NCBI RefSeq assembly: GCF_004799345.1 | Contig: NZ_SSMC01000001.1 | Location: 248,001 to 312,000 of the forward strand | Reading direction: 5' to 3' | Source of the DNA: Robertkochia marina | Lineage (GTDB): Bacteria > Bacteroidota > Bacteroidia > Flavobacteriales > Flavobacteriaceae | DNA length: 64,000 nucleotides | Shown here: positions 18,531 to 26,074 of the stretch, in pieces | How positions within the stretch are numbered: the first letter of the stretch is position 1 | Layout of the letters: each line of letters begins with the position of its first letter | The notes under the pieces: model-generated | Databases searched by the model: none | What the model saw: the letters and a program-made list of their open reading frames with translations, nothing else | What the model was told of the DNA's origin: nothing | Program-made: the position numbers and the translations under genes

Positions 18531-18740
18531 GTATTCAAGCTAAAGCTCTCCAAAGTCTGTGACTTCGGAGTATCATGTAAACCTAAGATTATCTACCCTG
18601 TAAGTCAGGTCTATAGACCTGTCAATTCAATTTGATCCGTGGAAGGAGAGCAGAAAAGTATTTCCACGAAGTCACAGACTTCGCGGAACATTTTTAAGAA
18701 CCTATATCGTTTTTAATCCTTCAGAAGTGGCAAACATACC
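18531..18740. repeat. Intergenic inverted repeats between M20 peptidase and GH3-type gene
   Basis: A 15-bp sequence AAGTCTGTGACTTCG (18553-18567) recurs as its exact inverse at 18667-18681. Each copy is itself nearly palindromic (AAGTC-tgt-GACTT). Midway lies a perfect 16-bp palindrome, CAGGTCTATAGACCTG (18606-18621). No T-runs and no gene. The arrangement resembles a small non-coding repeat element rather than terminators. Confidence 0.7.
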
Positions 18741-20252
18741 CTAGTTCATCTTAAGAAGTTCCTCAAGATATTTTCTGGAGTTTGATAATCTAGGCACCTT
18801 ATGCTGGCCCCCGAGCTTATCGTGCTTTTTTAGCCAGTCGTAAAACAAGTTCTCCCGGGCCACATTGAGCAATGGCCTGTTAAGCGTCATATTGTTGTAG
18901 CGTTTGGCCTCATAATCAGAATTCAGCGATTGCAGGTGATCGTCCAGGAGATCCAGGAAATCACCCGTGTTTTCCGGGTGTTTACGAAATTCGATCAACC
19001 ATTCGTGGGCTCCTTTTTCTTTACCTACCATAAATACAGGGGCAACAGTATAATCTATGATCTCTGCTCCTGTTTCCTTGCAGGTACGTTTTAATGCTTC
19101 TTCAGCATTCTCTATGATCAGCTCTTCACCAAAAACATTGATATGATGCTTGGTACGGCCGGTTACTTTAATGCGGTAGGGAGCTACTGAGGTAAAGCGG
19201 ACGGTATCACCGATCAGGTAACGCCATAACCCGGCATTGGTAGTAATAACCAAGGCATAGTTCTTTCCTTTTTCAACCTCCCACAGCGGTATTATCTTTT
19301 CATCAGGGGTTCCATAGGTATCCATCGGGATAAACTCATAAAAAATACCATAATCAAGCATCAACAGAAGCTCATCTGAATCATTCCGATCCTGGATGGC
19401 GAAAAATCCTTCCGAGGCATTATAGATCTCATAATACTGAAAATTCTCCCTGGGGAGGATCTTTTCGTATTGCTCCCGGTACGGATTAAAGCTAACCCCT
19501 CCGTGAAAATAAACCTCCAGGTTTTCCCAAACCTCAAAAAGGTTTTCTTTCCCGGTTCGCTCCAATACCCGGTTCAAGAGTACGAGCATCCAAGAGGGTA
19601 CCCCGGCAAAACTGGTCACATCTTCCTGTATGGTCTCGGCAACGATAGCTTCCAGCTTCGTCTCCCACTCGGTCATTAGCGAGACCTTATTACTGGGAGT
19701 GCTGCTCATCTCAGCCCAAAAAGGCAGGTTGTCTATAATAATGGCCGAAAGATCTCCGAAGAAGGTATTACGATCCTGGTGAATTTCCTTGCTTCCTCCC
19801 AACCGAAGACTCTTCCCGTTAAAAAGCTTGGAATTCTCATTGTTGTTAAAATAGAGCGACAGCATATCTTTGCCCGCCTTAAAATGACAATCTTCTAAAG
19901 ACTCATTGCTTACAGGAATGAACTTGCTCTTCGCATTGGTCGTACCACTGCTTTTGGCAAACCACTTGATCGGAGTTGGCCAGAAAATATTAGACTCCCC
20001 TTTTCTTGCCCTTTCTATCATAGGCTCCAAATCTTCGTACCGACTTACAGGAACCCTTCTTGCAAAGTCTTCATAGCCCTTCACAGAACTGTAACCAAAG
20101 GTTTTTCCCACCTCTGTGTCATAAGACACCGAAAGCAGCTGATGCAATACTTCTGTCTGCACTTCCGCCGGGTATTTTAAGAAAAGTTCGATCTGATGAA
20201 ATCGCTTTTTTAAAAGCCAGGAGGCCACAGAATGAAATAAGGGGATTGGCAT
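18741..20252 (-). CDS. GH3 auxin-responsive-family acyl-adenylating enzyme
   Basis: 503 residues of the GH3 family (named after plant auxin-response genes; not glycoside hydrolase 3). These are ANL-superfamily acyl-adenylases that in plants join hormones to amino acids. The ATP-binding motif FAKSSGTTNAKSKFIPVS (~residue 110), YNASEGFFAIQ and LWRYLIGDTVRF are conserved. The bacterial function is unknown; an acyl-amide or acyl-transfer reaction is inferred. It has no signal peptide and is transcribed divergently from a DUF2797 gene 44 bp away. Confidence 0.85.
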   Translation of the reverse strand: MPIPLFHSVASWLLKKRFHQIELFLKYPAEVQTEVLHQLLSVSYDTEVGKTFGYSSVKGYEDFARRVPVSRYEDLEPMIERARKGESNIFWPTPIKWFAKSSGTTNAKSKFIPVSNESLEDCHFKAGKDMLSLYFNNNENSKLFNGKSLRLGGSKEIHQDRNTFFGDLSAIIIDNLPFWAEMSSTPSNKVSLMTEWETKLEAIVAETIQEDVTSFAGVPSWMLVLLNRVLERTGKENLFEVWENLEVYFHGGVSFNPYREQYEKILPRENFQYYEIYNASEGFFAIQDRNDSDELLLMLDYGIFYEFIPMDTYGTPDEKIIPLWEVEKGKNYALVITTNAGLWRYLIGDTVRFTSVAPYRIKVTGRTKHHINVFGEELIIENAEEALKRTCKETGAEIIDYTVAPVFMVGKEKGAHEWLIEFRKHPENTGDFLDLLDDHLQSLNSDYEAKRYNNMTLNRPLLNVARENLFYDWLKKHDKLGGQHKVPRLSNSRKYLEELLKMN

Positions 20253-20262
20253 TTTTTTGAAT

Positions 20263-20270
20263 TATATTTG
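20263..20270 (+). promoter_or_regulatory. Candidate -7 element for the DUF2797 gene
   Basis: TATATTTG fits TAnnTTTG and lies 26 bp before the start codon in the 44-bp divergent gap. No clear -33 box. Confidence 0.45.
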
Positions 20271-20296
20271 GATAAAAATAGCAAAAAACTTTACAC

Positions 20297-21091
20297 ATGT
20301 ACGAAGGCGTTCTCACTAAAATGGAAACCGAATTCACCAGTCCGGTCAACTATTACCTGGTCTTTGAAAATGATTTTCTGAATCTCAATCAATTACTGGA
20401 CAAAACAGTGAAGATTCGCTTCGTCAAACACCAATGTCTGAATTGCGGACTCAACAAACCCATTTACCGACAAGGTTTCTGTCAGAGCTGTTTTTTTGAA
20501 GTACCCCAGGCCGCAGAATGGATCATGAAGCCCGAGCTTTCAAAGGCGCATACCGGTGAAGAAGACCGGGACCTGGAATACGAAAAGCGGGTGCAACTAC
20601 AACCCCATATAGTATACCTGGCCAATTCCAGTAATATAAAAGTGGGGGTAACCAGGAAAACCCAGGTGCCTACCCGTTGGATCGACCAGGGGGCTCATGA
20701 GGCCATAGAGATCGTTGAGGTACCTAACCGTTACCTGGCCGGGATCACAGAAGTAGCCCTGAAAGAGCATATTGCCGATAAGACCAATTGGAGGAAGATG
20801 CTGAAAAATGATGTGGATGATGAAGACCTGGTAAAATACCGGGACGACCTCAAACAGTACATTCCCGAGGAGGCTAAAGATTATTTTATAGCCAGCAATA
20901 AGGAAACCAATATAGAATTCCCCGTCTTGCAGTACCCTCAAAAACCAAAGAGCCTCAATCTCGATAAAACTCCTGAATACGAAGGCATTTTAAAAGGTAT
21001 TAAAGGACAGTACCTGATCTTTGAAGACCAGACCGTGTTTAACGTGAGAAGTAATGAGGGGTATGTGGTTTCTATAGAAGTTATGGGGTAA
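20297..21091 (+). CDS. DUF2797 protein with zinc-ribbon cysteines
   Basis: 264 residues. A CLNCG....CQSCF four-cysteine zinc-ribbon (about residues 50-72) is followed by a segment (IVYLANSSNIKVGVTRK, then RWIDQGA) that looks like a degenerate GIY-YIG or T5orf172-like nuclease core, with a later Glu (ITEVALKEH). The family has no assigned function that I know. A nucleic-acid role is inferred from the zinc ribbon and the GIY-YIG resemblance only. Expressed divergently from the GH3-type enzyme. Confidence 0.75.
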   Translation: MYEGVLTKMETEFTSPVNYYLVFENDFLNLNQLLDKTVKIRFVKHQCLNCGLNKPIYRQGFCQSCFFEVPQAAEWIMKPELSKAHTGEEDRDLEYEKRVQLQPHIVYLANSSNIKVGVTRKTQVPTRWIDQGAHEAIEIVEVPNRYLAGITEVALKEHIADKTNWRKMLKNDVDDEDLVKYRDDLKQYIPEEAKDYFIASNKETNIEFPVLQYPQKPKSLNLDKTPEYEGILKGIKGQYLIFEDQTVFNVRSNEGYVVSIEVMG

Positions 21092-21103
21092 CGCGGTGAT
21101 AGT

Positions 21104-21152
21104 GGATTATGGATTATGGATTATGAATGATGGATTATGAATGATGGATGAA
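21104..21152. repeat. Degenerate 7-bp tandem repeat
   Basis: Seven units in a row: GGATTAT three times, then GAATGAT, GGATTAT, GAATGAT and GGATGAA. It lies between the DUF2797 gene and the small lipoprotein gene. Confidence 0.85.
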
Positions 21153-21188
21153 AAATCCATTAAAAGCATAAGTAAATCGGTTTAATCA

Positions 21189-21554
21189 TTAAAAATATTC
21201 CTTACTCTCAACGATAACAGTATCATTTTTGATATCGAAAATCAGACGACTTTCTAAAGCGCCTCCATTGGTATAATAACCATGAGGTATATTTATAACC
21301 TCACCATCAATTCGTTTAAATTGTAGCTTGTAATTACCGTCTGACTGATCATGACTCATGTCGTGAAAATCCATAAAATAATCTCCAGGCCCTAATTGCA
21401 GTTTACCGGTCGACCTTGCTGAATCTGAAGTGAAAAATTTAACTTCAGTAATTACATCATCTGAATTATTCTCAACCTGTATGCGGATACCATCCTGAAT
21501 CAACAGGCAGGAACTAAATGATAAGAGCAGGATAAGTAGGAGTATTTTTTTCAT
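21189..21554 (-). CDS. Small lipoprotein of unknown function
   Basis: 121 residues starting MKKILLLILLLSFSSC, a clear lipobox with the lipidated Cys at residue 16. The mature part is a single predicted beta-rich domain (VENNSDDVITEVKFFTSD, LGPGDYFMDFHDM). I do not recognise the family. The start at 21554 is chosen because the 7 residues upstream in the frame would spoil the signal peptide. Flanked by repeats on both sides, with no obvious operon partner. Confidence 0.65.
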   Translation of the reverse strand: MKKILLLILLLSFSSCLLIQDGIRIQVENNSDDVITEVKFFTSDSARSTGKLQLGPGDYFMDFHDMSHDQSDGNYKLQFKRIDGEVINIPHGYYTNGGALESRLIFDIKNDTVIVESKEYF

Positions 21555-21672
21555 TCGGAGAGAAGGTATGCCCACCTACGCTAAAGCTTCGGTGGATGAT
21601 ACGGTTAGGAGGTTATGGTAATAAACAATTTATAATTTACCATCTATAATTAAGATGCTGCATCGCAGAATC

Positions 21673-22119
21673 TTACCCATCGGTATTCACCTTCCACTGG
21701 TGGGATTCATCTTCAAAGATCTCTTTACCGAAAATTGGCACTTCCGATTTAATACGCTCAACGATCTCTTCGGTGGCTTTATAGATGAACTTTCGTCTTT
21801 CTGCAGAGACAAAAACCACAAAACAGATCTCTCCGACTTCCACTCTACCGGTACTGTGAAAAACATGCAAATCATGTAACGGGTACTTTTCAAAGGCCTC
21901 TTTGCGAATTTCCTTAAGTTTTTCATGAGCCATGGAAGCATAGGTACTGAACTCGATAGCGCTTACCGTTTTCCCTTCGACCTCATCGGCCCTGACCTGT
22001 CCCATAAAAACAGTATGCCCCCCGGTACCTGACTTAACCCGATATGTCCCGATCACCTCTGCTAAAAATTCAGCCGGAATAGCCCCTTCAAAAAATACAC
22101 TGTCTAATTTCTTTCCCAT
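21673..22119 (-). CDS. moaE: Molybdopterin synthase catalytic subunit
   Basis: 148 residues. MoaE with MoaD transfers two sulfurs to precursor Z (cPMP) to make molybdopterin. Conserved parts are GGHTVFMGQVR, HSTGRVEVGEICFVVFVSA, the catalytic Lys region (AERRKFIYKATEEIVERIK) and the C-terminal PIFGKEIFEDESHQW. No other molybdenum-cofactor gene is present in the window, which is unusual because moaE commonly sits with moaD, moaC or moeA; the rest must be elsewhere. Confidence 0.93.
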   Translation of the reverse strand: MGKKLDSVFFEGAIPAEFLAEVIGTYRVKSGTGGHTVFMGQVRADEVEGKTVSAIEFSTYASMAHEKLKEIRKEAFEKYPLHDLHVFHSTGRVEVGEICFVVFVSAERRKFIYKATEEIVERIKSEVPIFGKEIFEDESHQWKVNTDG

Positions 22120-22426
22120 TTAAAGCGATTTTATACTATGCAAAATAAGGAATATGGAGGGGAGTTACAAGGTTGCGCAGTTATACCGTTATGCGGTTAT
22201 GCAGATAGGTAGGCGGGTAGACGGAGGACCGAACGTTTAGAAAAGGTCCTGTGGACCTTTTTAGTGAAGGGGCCGGAAGGCGGGAAGGTCGAAGCCATGA
22301 CGAATCAACATGCCTGTCCTCCAGATAGGTCGTCGTGTAGACGAAACAAAAAAATTTATAATTCATCATTTATAATCTATAATTGATCACGCGAAGCGGG
22401 AGCATCGTATTTCTTATATTTACAAC
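22120..22426. repeat. Intergenic repeat element with hairpin
   Basis: 307 bp without a gene. It contains two similar direct copies around AGATAGGT (22203 and 22323, 120 bp apart, both followed by a GTAGACG core). Between them lies a hairpin with 9-bp arms AAAAGGTCC / GGACCTTTT (22241-22249 and 22253-22261, loop TGT). The hairpin and its flanks resemble a second element at 63067-63088, so this looks like a dispersed repeat family. Confidence 0.6.
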
Positions 22427-22897
22427 ATGGATACCACAACACTATTTACTGCTATACGTGAGAATCACCTGAACAAGGTAAAGACCATCCTCACCGAAAA
22501 CCCGGAAATGATCAACGCTACAGACCAACGAGGATCGAGTCCGTTGTTGCTTTCCACCTATTTCGGGTTAATGGAAATGACCCGTTTGTTACTGGAATTC
22601 AAACCGGAGATCGATGCCAAGGACCCTTCGGGCAATACGGCATTGATGGGGGTGGCATTTAAGGGTTTCACCAATATTGCTCAAATGCTTCTGGAGGCCG
22701 GGGCCGATCCGAACATTACCAACGGCAACAAATCAACGGCCTTAATTTTCGCCGCCACCTTTGGCAAGGCCGATATCGTTAAATTACTCCTCGAGTACGG
22801 GGCAGACAAGACCGTTACCGACAGTGCCGGCCAGACCGCCCTTGACCATGCCAAAGAGCAGAATCACGCATCAGTGATCCCTTTACTTCAGGGGTGA
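22427..22897 (+). CDS. Ankyrin-repeat protein
   Basis: 156 residues made almost entirely of ankyrin repeats: RGSSPLLLSTYFGLMEMTRLL, SGNTALMGVAFKG.., NKSTALIFAATFGKADIVKLL, AGQTALDHAKEQNH. No signal peptide, so probably a cytoplasmic protein-binding module; the partner is unknown. Its last 15 bp overlap, tail to tail, the 3' end of the GlcNAc kinase gene on the other strand. Confidence 0.88.
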   Translation: MDTTTLFTAIRENHLNKVKTILTENPEMINATDQRGSSPLLLSTYFGLMEMTRLLLEFKPEIDAKDPSGNTALMGVAFKGFTNIAQMLLEAGADPNITNGNKSTALIFAATFGKADIVKLLLEYGADKTVTDSAGQTALDHAKEQNHASVIPLLQG

Positions 22898-23764
22898 ATC
22901 TCCTGAAAATGGTTCATGATGATCCCGGTGGTATTCCAGAAGGCCGTCTATAGGCCTGCGAATGAATTTTCCGGGAATCATTCCCTTTTCCTCCAACATC
23001 GCCGAGATCAACTTTCGGGCGTGGTAGGCTACTGATCCCACGAAATGCACCGGAACTTCCCGGCACTCCTCCGTATAAAAGCCCAGATGGGTTTCAATAA
23101 AAGATGTAAAAGCCGACCTCAACAGGCCTTGCATGAACGGATGCTCCTGATGCCCCAGGGCGAAGGGAGCAAAGGAAGCGAGGTAGGCATTGGGATATGT
23201 TTTCTTGTAAAGATGTTTTTTGACCTTCGCGGGCTTTAACTTGAATTCGGCCCTGAACAGACCTTCGAGGTCTGCCGGCATCTGCTTAAAGTAAAACGCC
23301 CTGAGCAATAACTTACCCAGGTGATTTCCGCTGGCATCATCCATCAGTGTATACCCCAGAGACGGCATACGAACTTCGATATCGGTTCCATTAAAATAAC
23401 AACAGTTAGATCCTGTACCAAGAATGGCTACCACCGCAGGTTCTGCAGTACAACTGTACACGGCGCCGGCCAGATCTTCTCTTACCCTGACAGGCATGGC
23501 ATTCTCAAAAAAGGCCGCCAGCCCTTTTTCCAACAAAGCCGCATACTTTGGAGTCCCACAACCGGCCCCGTAAAAATACACTCCGGTGACCATGCGACGG
23601 AAATCGGCAAGGTCCTGAGATTCGTATAGCCGCTCCTCGATCTCTTTGCGTTTCAGCATACTCGGATTCAACCCTTTGGTTCGCACCTTAAACCGGGTTG
23701 AACCATTGGCATCAAAAAGTATCCAATCGCATTTTGTAGAGCCACCGTCGGCAATAACTATCAT
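22883..23764 (-). CDS. BadF/BadG-type N-acetylglucosamine kinase
   Basis: 293 residues of the ASKHA fold. Phosphate-1 loop IVIADGGSTKCDWILFD at the N-terminus, phosphate-2 region VAILGTGSNCCYFNG (~residue 112), and a C-terminal VHFVGSVAYHA adenosine-type loop. Proteins of this kind phosphorylate GlcNAc (or glucosamine) with ATP. It lies 9 bp after the NagB-PIG-L gene, which strongly supports formation of GlcNAc-6-phosphate. Together they are the intracellular end of the amino-sugar locus. Confidence 0.85.
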   Translation of the reverse strand: MIVIADGGSTKCDWILFDANGSTRFKVRTKGLNPSMLKRKEIEERLYESQDLADFRRMVTGVYFYGAGCGTPKYAALLEKGLAAFFENAMPVRVREDLAGAVYSCTAEPAVVAILGTGSNCCYFNGTDIEVRMPSLGYTLMDDASGNHLGKLLLRAFYFKQMPADLEGLFRAEFKLKPAKVKKHLYKKTYPNAYLASFAPFALGHQEHPFMQGLLRSAFTSFIETHLGFYTEECREVPVHFVGSVAYHARKLISAMLEEKGMIPGKFIRRPIDGLLEYHRDHHEPFSGDSPLK

Positions 23765-23773
23765 AGTATTCGA

Positions 23774-25708
23774 TTAAAAATAGTATCTCTTAAACGCCTC
23801 TATAGCGGCATAATCGGCCAGTCCGAGTTTATGGTATTTGGCAGCGGTTTCCTTGTTGCGTTCTTCGGCACGTACCCAGAATTCCCTGGAATCGTCGCCC
23901 TGGAACATCACCCCGTCTTTTTGAGACTGGTGAAAGAAGATCGCATTTCGTTTTTTTAACACCTGGTCCGGACTCATAGGCACCGCCATTTCGATCTCGT
24001 GCATATCCCACTCGTGCCATGCCCCCCGGTACAGCCATACCCAGCAATCTTTCATAAACTCTTTTTCCTTAAGCACATCAACAGCCCCGAACAAGGCGTC
24101 AAGACACACCTTATGAGTGCCATGCGGATCTGCCAGATCACCTGCAGCGTAGATCTGATGAGGCTTAACCGCCTCAATAATGCTGCACATAATATTTATA
24201 TCTTCCCGGCCAAGAGGATTCTTCTTGATAGCTCCGGTTTCGTAGAACGGAAGTTTAAGGAAGTGAACCTGCTCATCAGGCAACCCGAGGTACCTGGTGG
24301 CACCAAGTGATTCCTTTTGACGGATCAAACCTTTCAAGGCTCTAACCTCCGGAGCATCAATACCCCTTTCATTGTTAGCCCTGATACTTTCCAGGATCTG
24401 CTTGTAAATGGTTTCCTTCGGACTCAATTGCCCGGCTACCTCGGCAAACTTGATGGCCTCGTGATTAGATACAGCTATATTCCCGGAAGTCTGGTAGGCC
24501 ACATGCACCTCATGCCCCTGCTCTATAAGACGATCAAAGGTGCCCCCCATGGAAATAACGTCGTCATCGGGATGCGGACTAAAGATGATCACCCTCTTCT
24601 TCGCAGGCTCTGAACGCTCAGGCCTATTGGAATCGTCGGCATGGGGCTTCCCTCCGGGCCACCCCGTAATAGTATGTTGTAACACATTGAACATTTTAAT
24701 GTTCAGGTTGTATGAAGAACCTTCTTTGGTAAGCAGGCCTTCCATCCCGTTATCATTATAATCCTTATCGGTGAGCCTGAGAATAGACTTCTGGGCTTTA
24801 TCGCATAACCACACCACTGCTTTTCTCGTGAGCTCAGTTGTCCATTCGCAAGGCCCCACTAACCATGGAGTCTTAATTCGCGTTAACTCTGAAGCAGCAC
24901 CTTTATCGAGAATAAAAGTAGTATTATCGTGTTCCTGTAAATAGGTGGAAGGCACCTGGGAGGTTATCTCCCCTTCAACGGCTTTTTGCACGATCTCTGC
25001 CTTATTCTGCCCCCAGGCCAGAAGTACCACGCGACGGGCATCAAGCACCGTGCGTATACCCATGGTTATGGCCTTTTTGGGCACGTTTTCAATACCCAGG
25101 AAGGCAGGAGCCGCATCAGAACGTGTCAGGTGATCGAGGGTTATCAATCTCGTACGTGAATTAAAATGAGACCCCGGCTCGTTGAATCCGATATGCCCTG
25201 TTCTTCCAATTCCCAATAACTGAAAATCCAAACCGCCATATGATTTGATCTTCTTCTCATAAGACACACAAAACTCCAGCACCTCTTCCGGTTCCAGGTC
25301 ACCCTTGGGGATATTGATATTCTCTTCAGGAATATCAATATGCTTAAAAAGGTATTCCTGCATGAAATAATGGTAACTCTGTACATTTTGGTTTGACATC
25401 GGATAGTATTCATCAAGATTGAAGGTAACCACATTTTTGAAGCTCAGGCCTTCTTCCCGATGCAATCGCACCAACTCCTCATACACCCGTATCGGGGAAG
25501 ATCCGGTGGCCAAACCAAGAACACATGGTCGCCCTTCCTGCTCCCTCTCGCGTATGAGTTGAGCTATTTCGGCAGCCACCACTGAAGAGGCATAATGGGC
25601 ATCATCATAGACCACATTATGAATTTTCTCGAAACGGGTATTCTCATAGATCCCCGCCTCCTGGTAACTGATATCTGTTAAATTTCTTAATTGCTCTTCA
25701 GCTATCAT
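23774..25708 (-). CDS. nagB: Glucosamine-6-phosphate deaminase fused to PIG-L deacetylase domain
   Basis: 644 residues with two domains. Residues ~20-275 are NagB: GLATGSSPIRVYEELVR, the catalytic VTFNLDEYYPM Asp and GRTGHIGFNEPG His; it converts GlcN-6-P to fructose-6-P and ammonia. Residues ~370-560 are a PIG-L/LmbE zinc deacetylase domain with HPDDDVISMGG and a later DPHGTHK His, so the metal ligands look intact. A ~90-residue linker joins them. Since no nagA is seen in the window, the PIG-L part could remove the acetyl group from GlcNAc-6-P; this is inference. The gene has a LytTR-like tandem site 212-241 bp upstream. Confidence 0.9.
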   Translation of the reverse strand: MIAEEQLRNLTDISYQEAGIYENTRFEKIHNVVYDDAHYASSVVAAEIAQLIREREQEGRPCVLGLATGSSPIRVYEELVRLHREEGLSFKNVVTFNLDEYYPMSNQNVQSYHYFMQEYLFKHIDIPEENINIPKGDLEPEEVLEFCVSYEKKIKSYGGLDFQLLGIGRTGHIGFNEPGSHFNSRTRLITLDHLTRSDAAPAFLGIENVPKKAITMGIRTVLDARRVVLLAWGQNKAEIVQKAVEGEITSQVPSTYLQEHDNTTFILDKGAASELTRIKTPWLVGPCEWTTELTRKAVVWLCDKAQKSILRLTDKDYNDNGMEGLLTKEGSSYNLNIKMFNVLQHTITGWPGGKPHADDSNRPERSEPAKKRVIIFSPHPDDDVISMGGTFDRLIEQGHEVHVAYQTSGNIAVSNHEAIKFAEVAGQLSPKETIYKQILESIRANNERGIDAPEVRALKGLIRQKESLGATRYLGLPDEQVHFLKLPFYETGAIKKNPLGREDINIMCSIIEAVKPHQIYAAGDLADPHGTHKVCLDALFGAVDVLKEKEFMKDCWVWLYRGAWHEWDMHEIEMAVPMSPDQVLKKRNAIFFHQSQKDGVMFQGDDSREFWVRAEERNKETAAKYHKLGLADYAAIEAFKRYYF

Positions 25709-25919
25709 GGCTTTATAATTTAATGTTTTTGTTATCTAACAGCCGCCTTAAAGATCCATCGCCAGAATAGATTCCTGCAACTATTAGAACTAAAATACAA
25801 AATATTATGGCATTATACTGCATAATTTACAGCGTAAAACTGCAAATAATTGCGATTGTATGAGTGCCGCTATCCATTAACAAGTTCGGAAAACCGATGA
25901 TCTTACAGGTATTTATTCG

Positions 25920-25949
25920 ACTAACAACGGCTGCCTGACCCCCAACAAC
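25920..25949 (-). promoter_or_regulatory. LytTR-like tandem binding site upstream of nagB
   Basis: Read on the minus strand: distal half-site GTTGTTGGG, 12-bp spacer, proximal half-site GTTGTTAGT. Period 21 bp. Both halves fit the GTTN[AG][TG] core known for LytTR regulators. The same arrangement is found upstream of susC and of the CBM9-like gene. It lies 212 bp upstream of the nagB start. Confidence 0.6.
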
Positions 25950-25998
25950 ACAGGGCTAAAACTTGTATGAAACGACAAACCCTATCCTATGAACCAAC

Positions 25999-26030
25999 AA
26001 AAAAAGGAGGGGAATCTTCCCCTCCTTTTT
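25999..26030 (-). terminator. Intrinsic terminator after susD
   Basis: GC-rich stem AAAAAGGAGGGGAA / TTCCCCTCCTTTTT (26001-26014 and 26017-26030); on the minus strand it ends in a U-run. It closes the susC-susD transcript and separates it from nagB. Confidence 0.88.
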
Positions 26031-26074
26031 GGAGCTCAACAAGCTAATAGTAACTAATAAAAAACAATTATTTT

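Noticed and set aside
18741-20252. Reading the GH3-type gene as a glycoside hydrolase
   Set aside because: SSGTT and the ANL-like core identify the auxin-responsive GH3 acyl-adenylase family, which shares only the name with glycosidase family 3.
22181-22369. 62-codon minus-strand frame upstream of moaE
   Set aside because: Lies inside the hairpin repeat element; composition follows the repeat.
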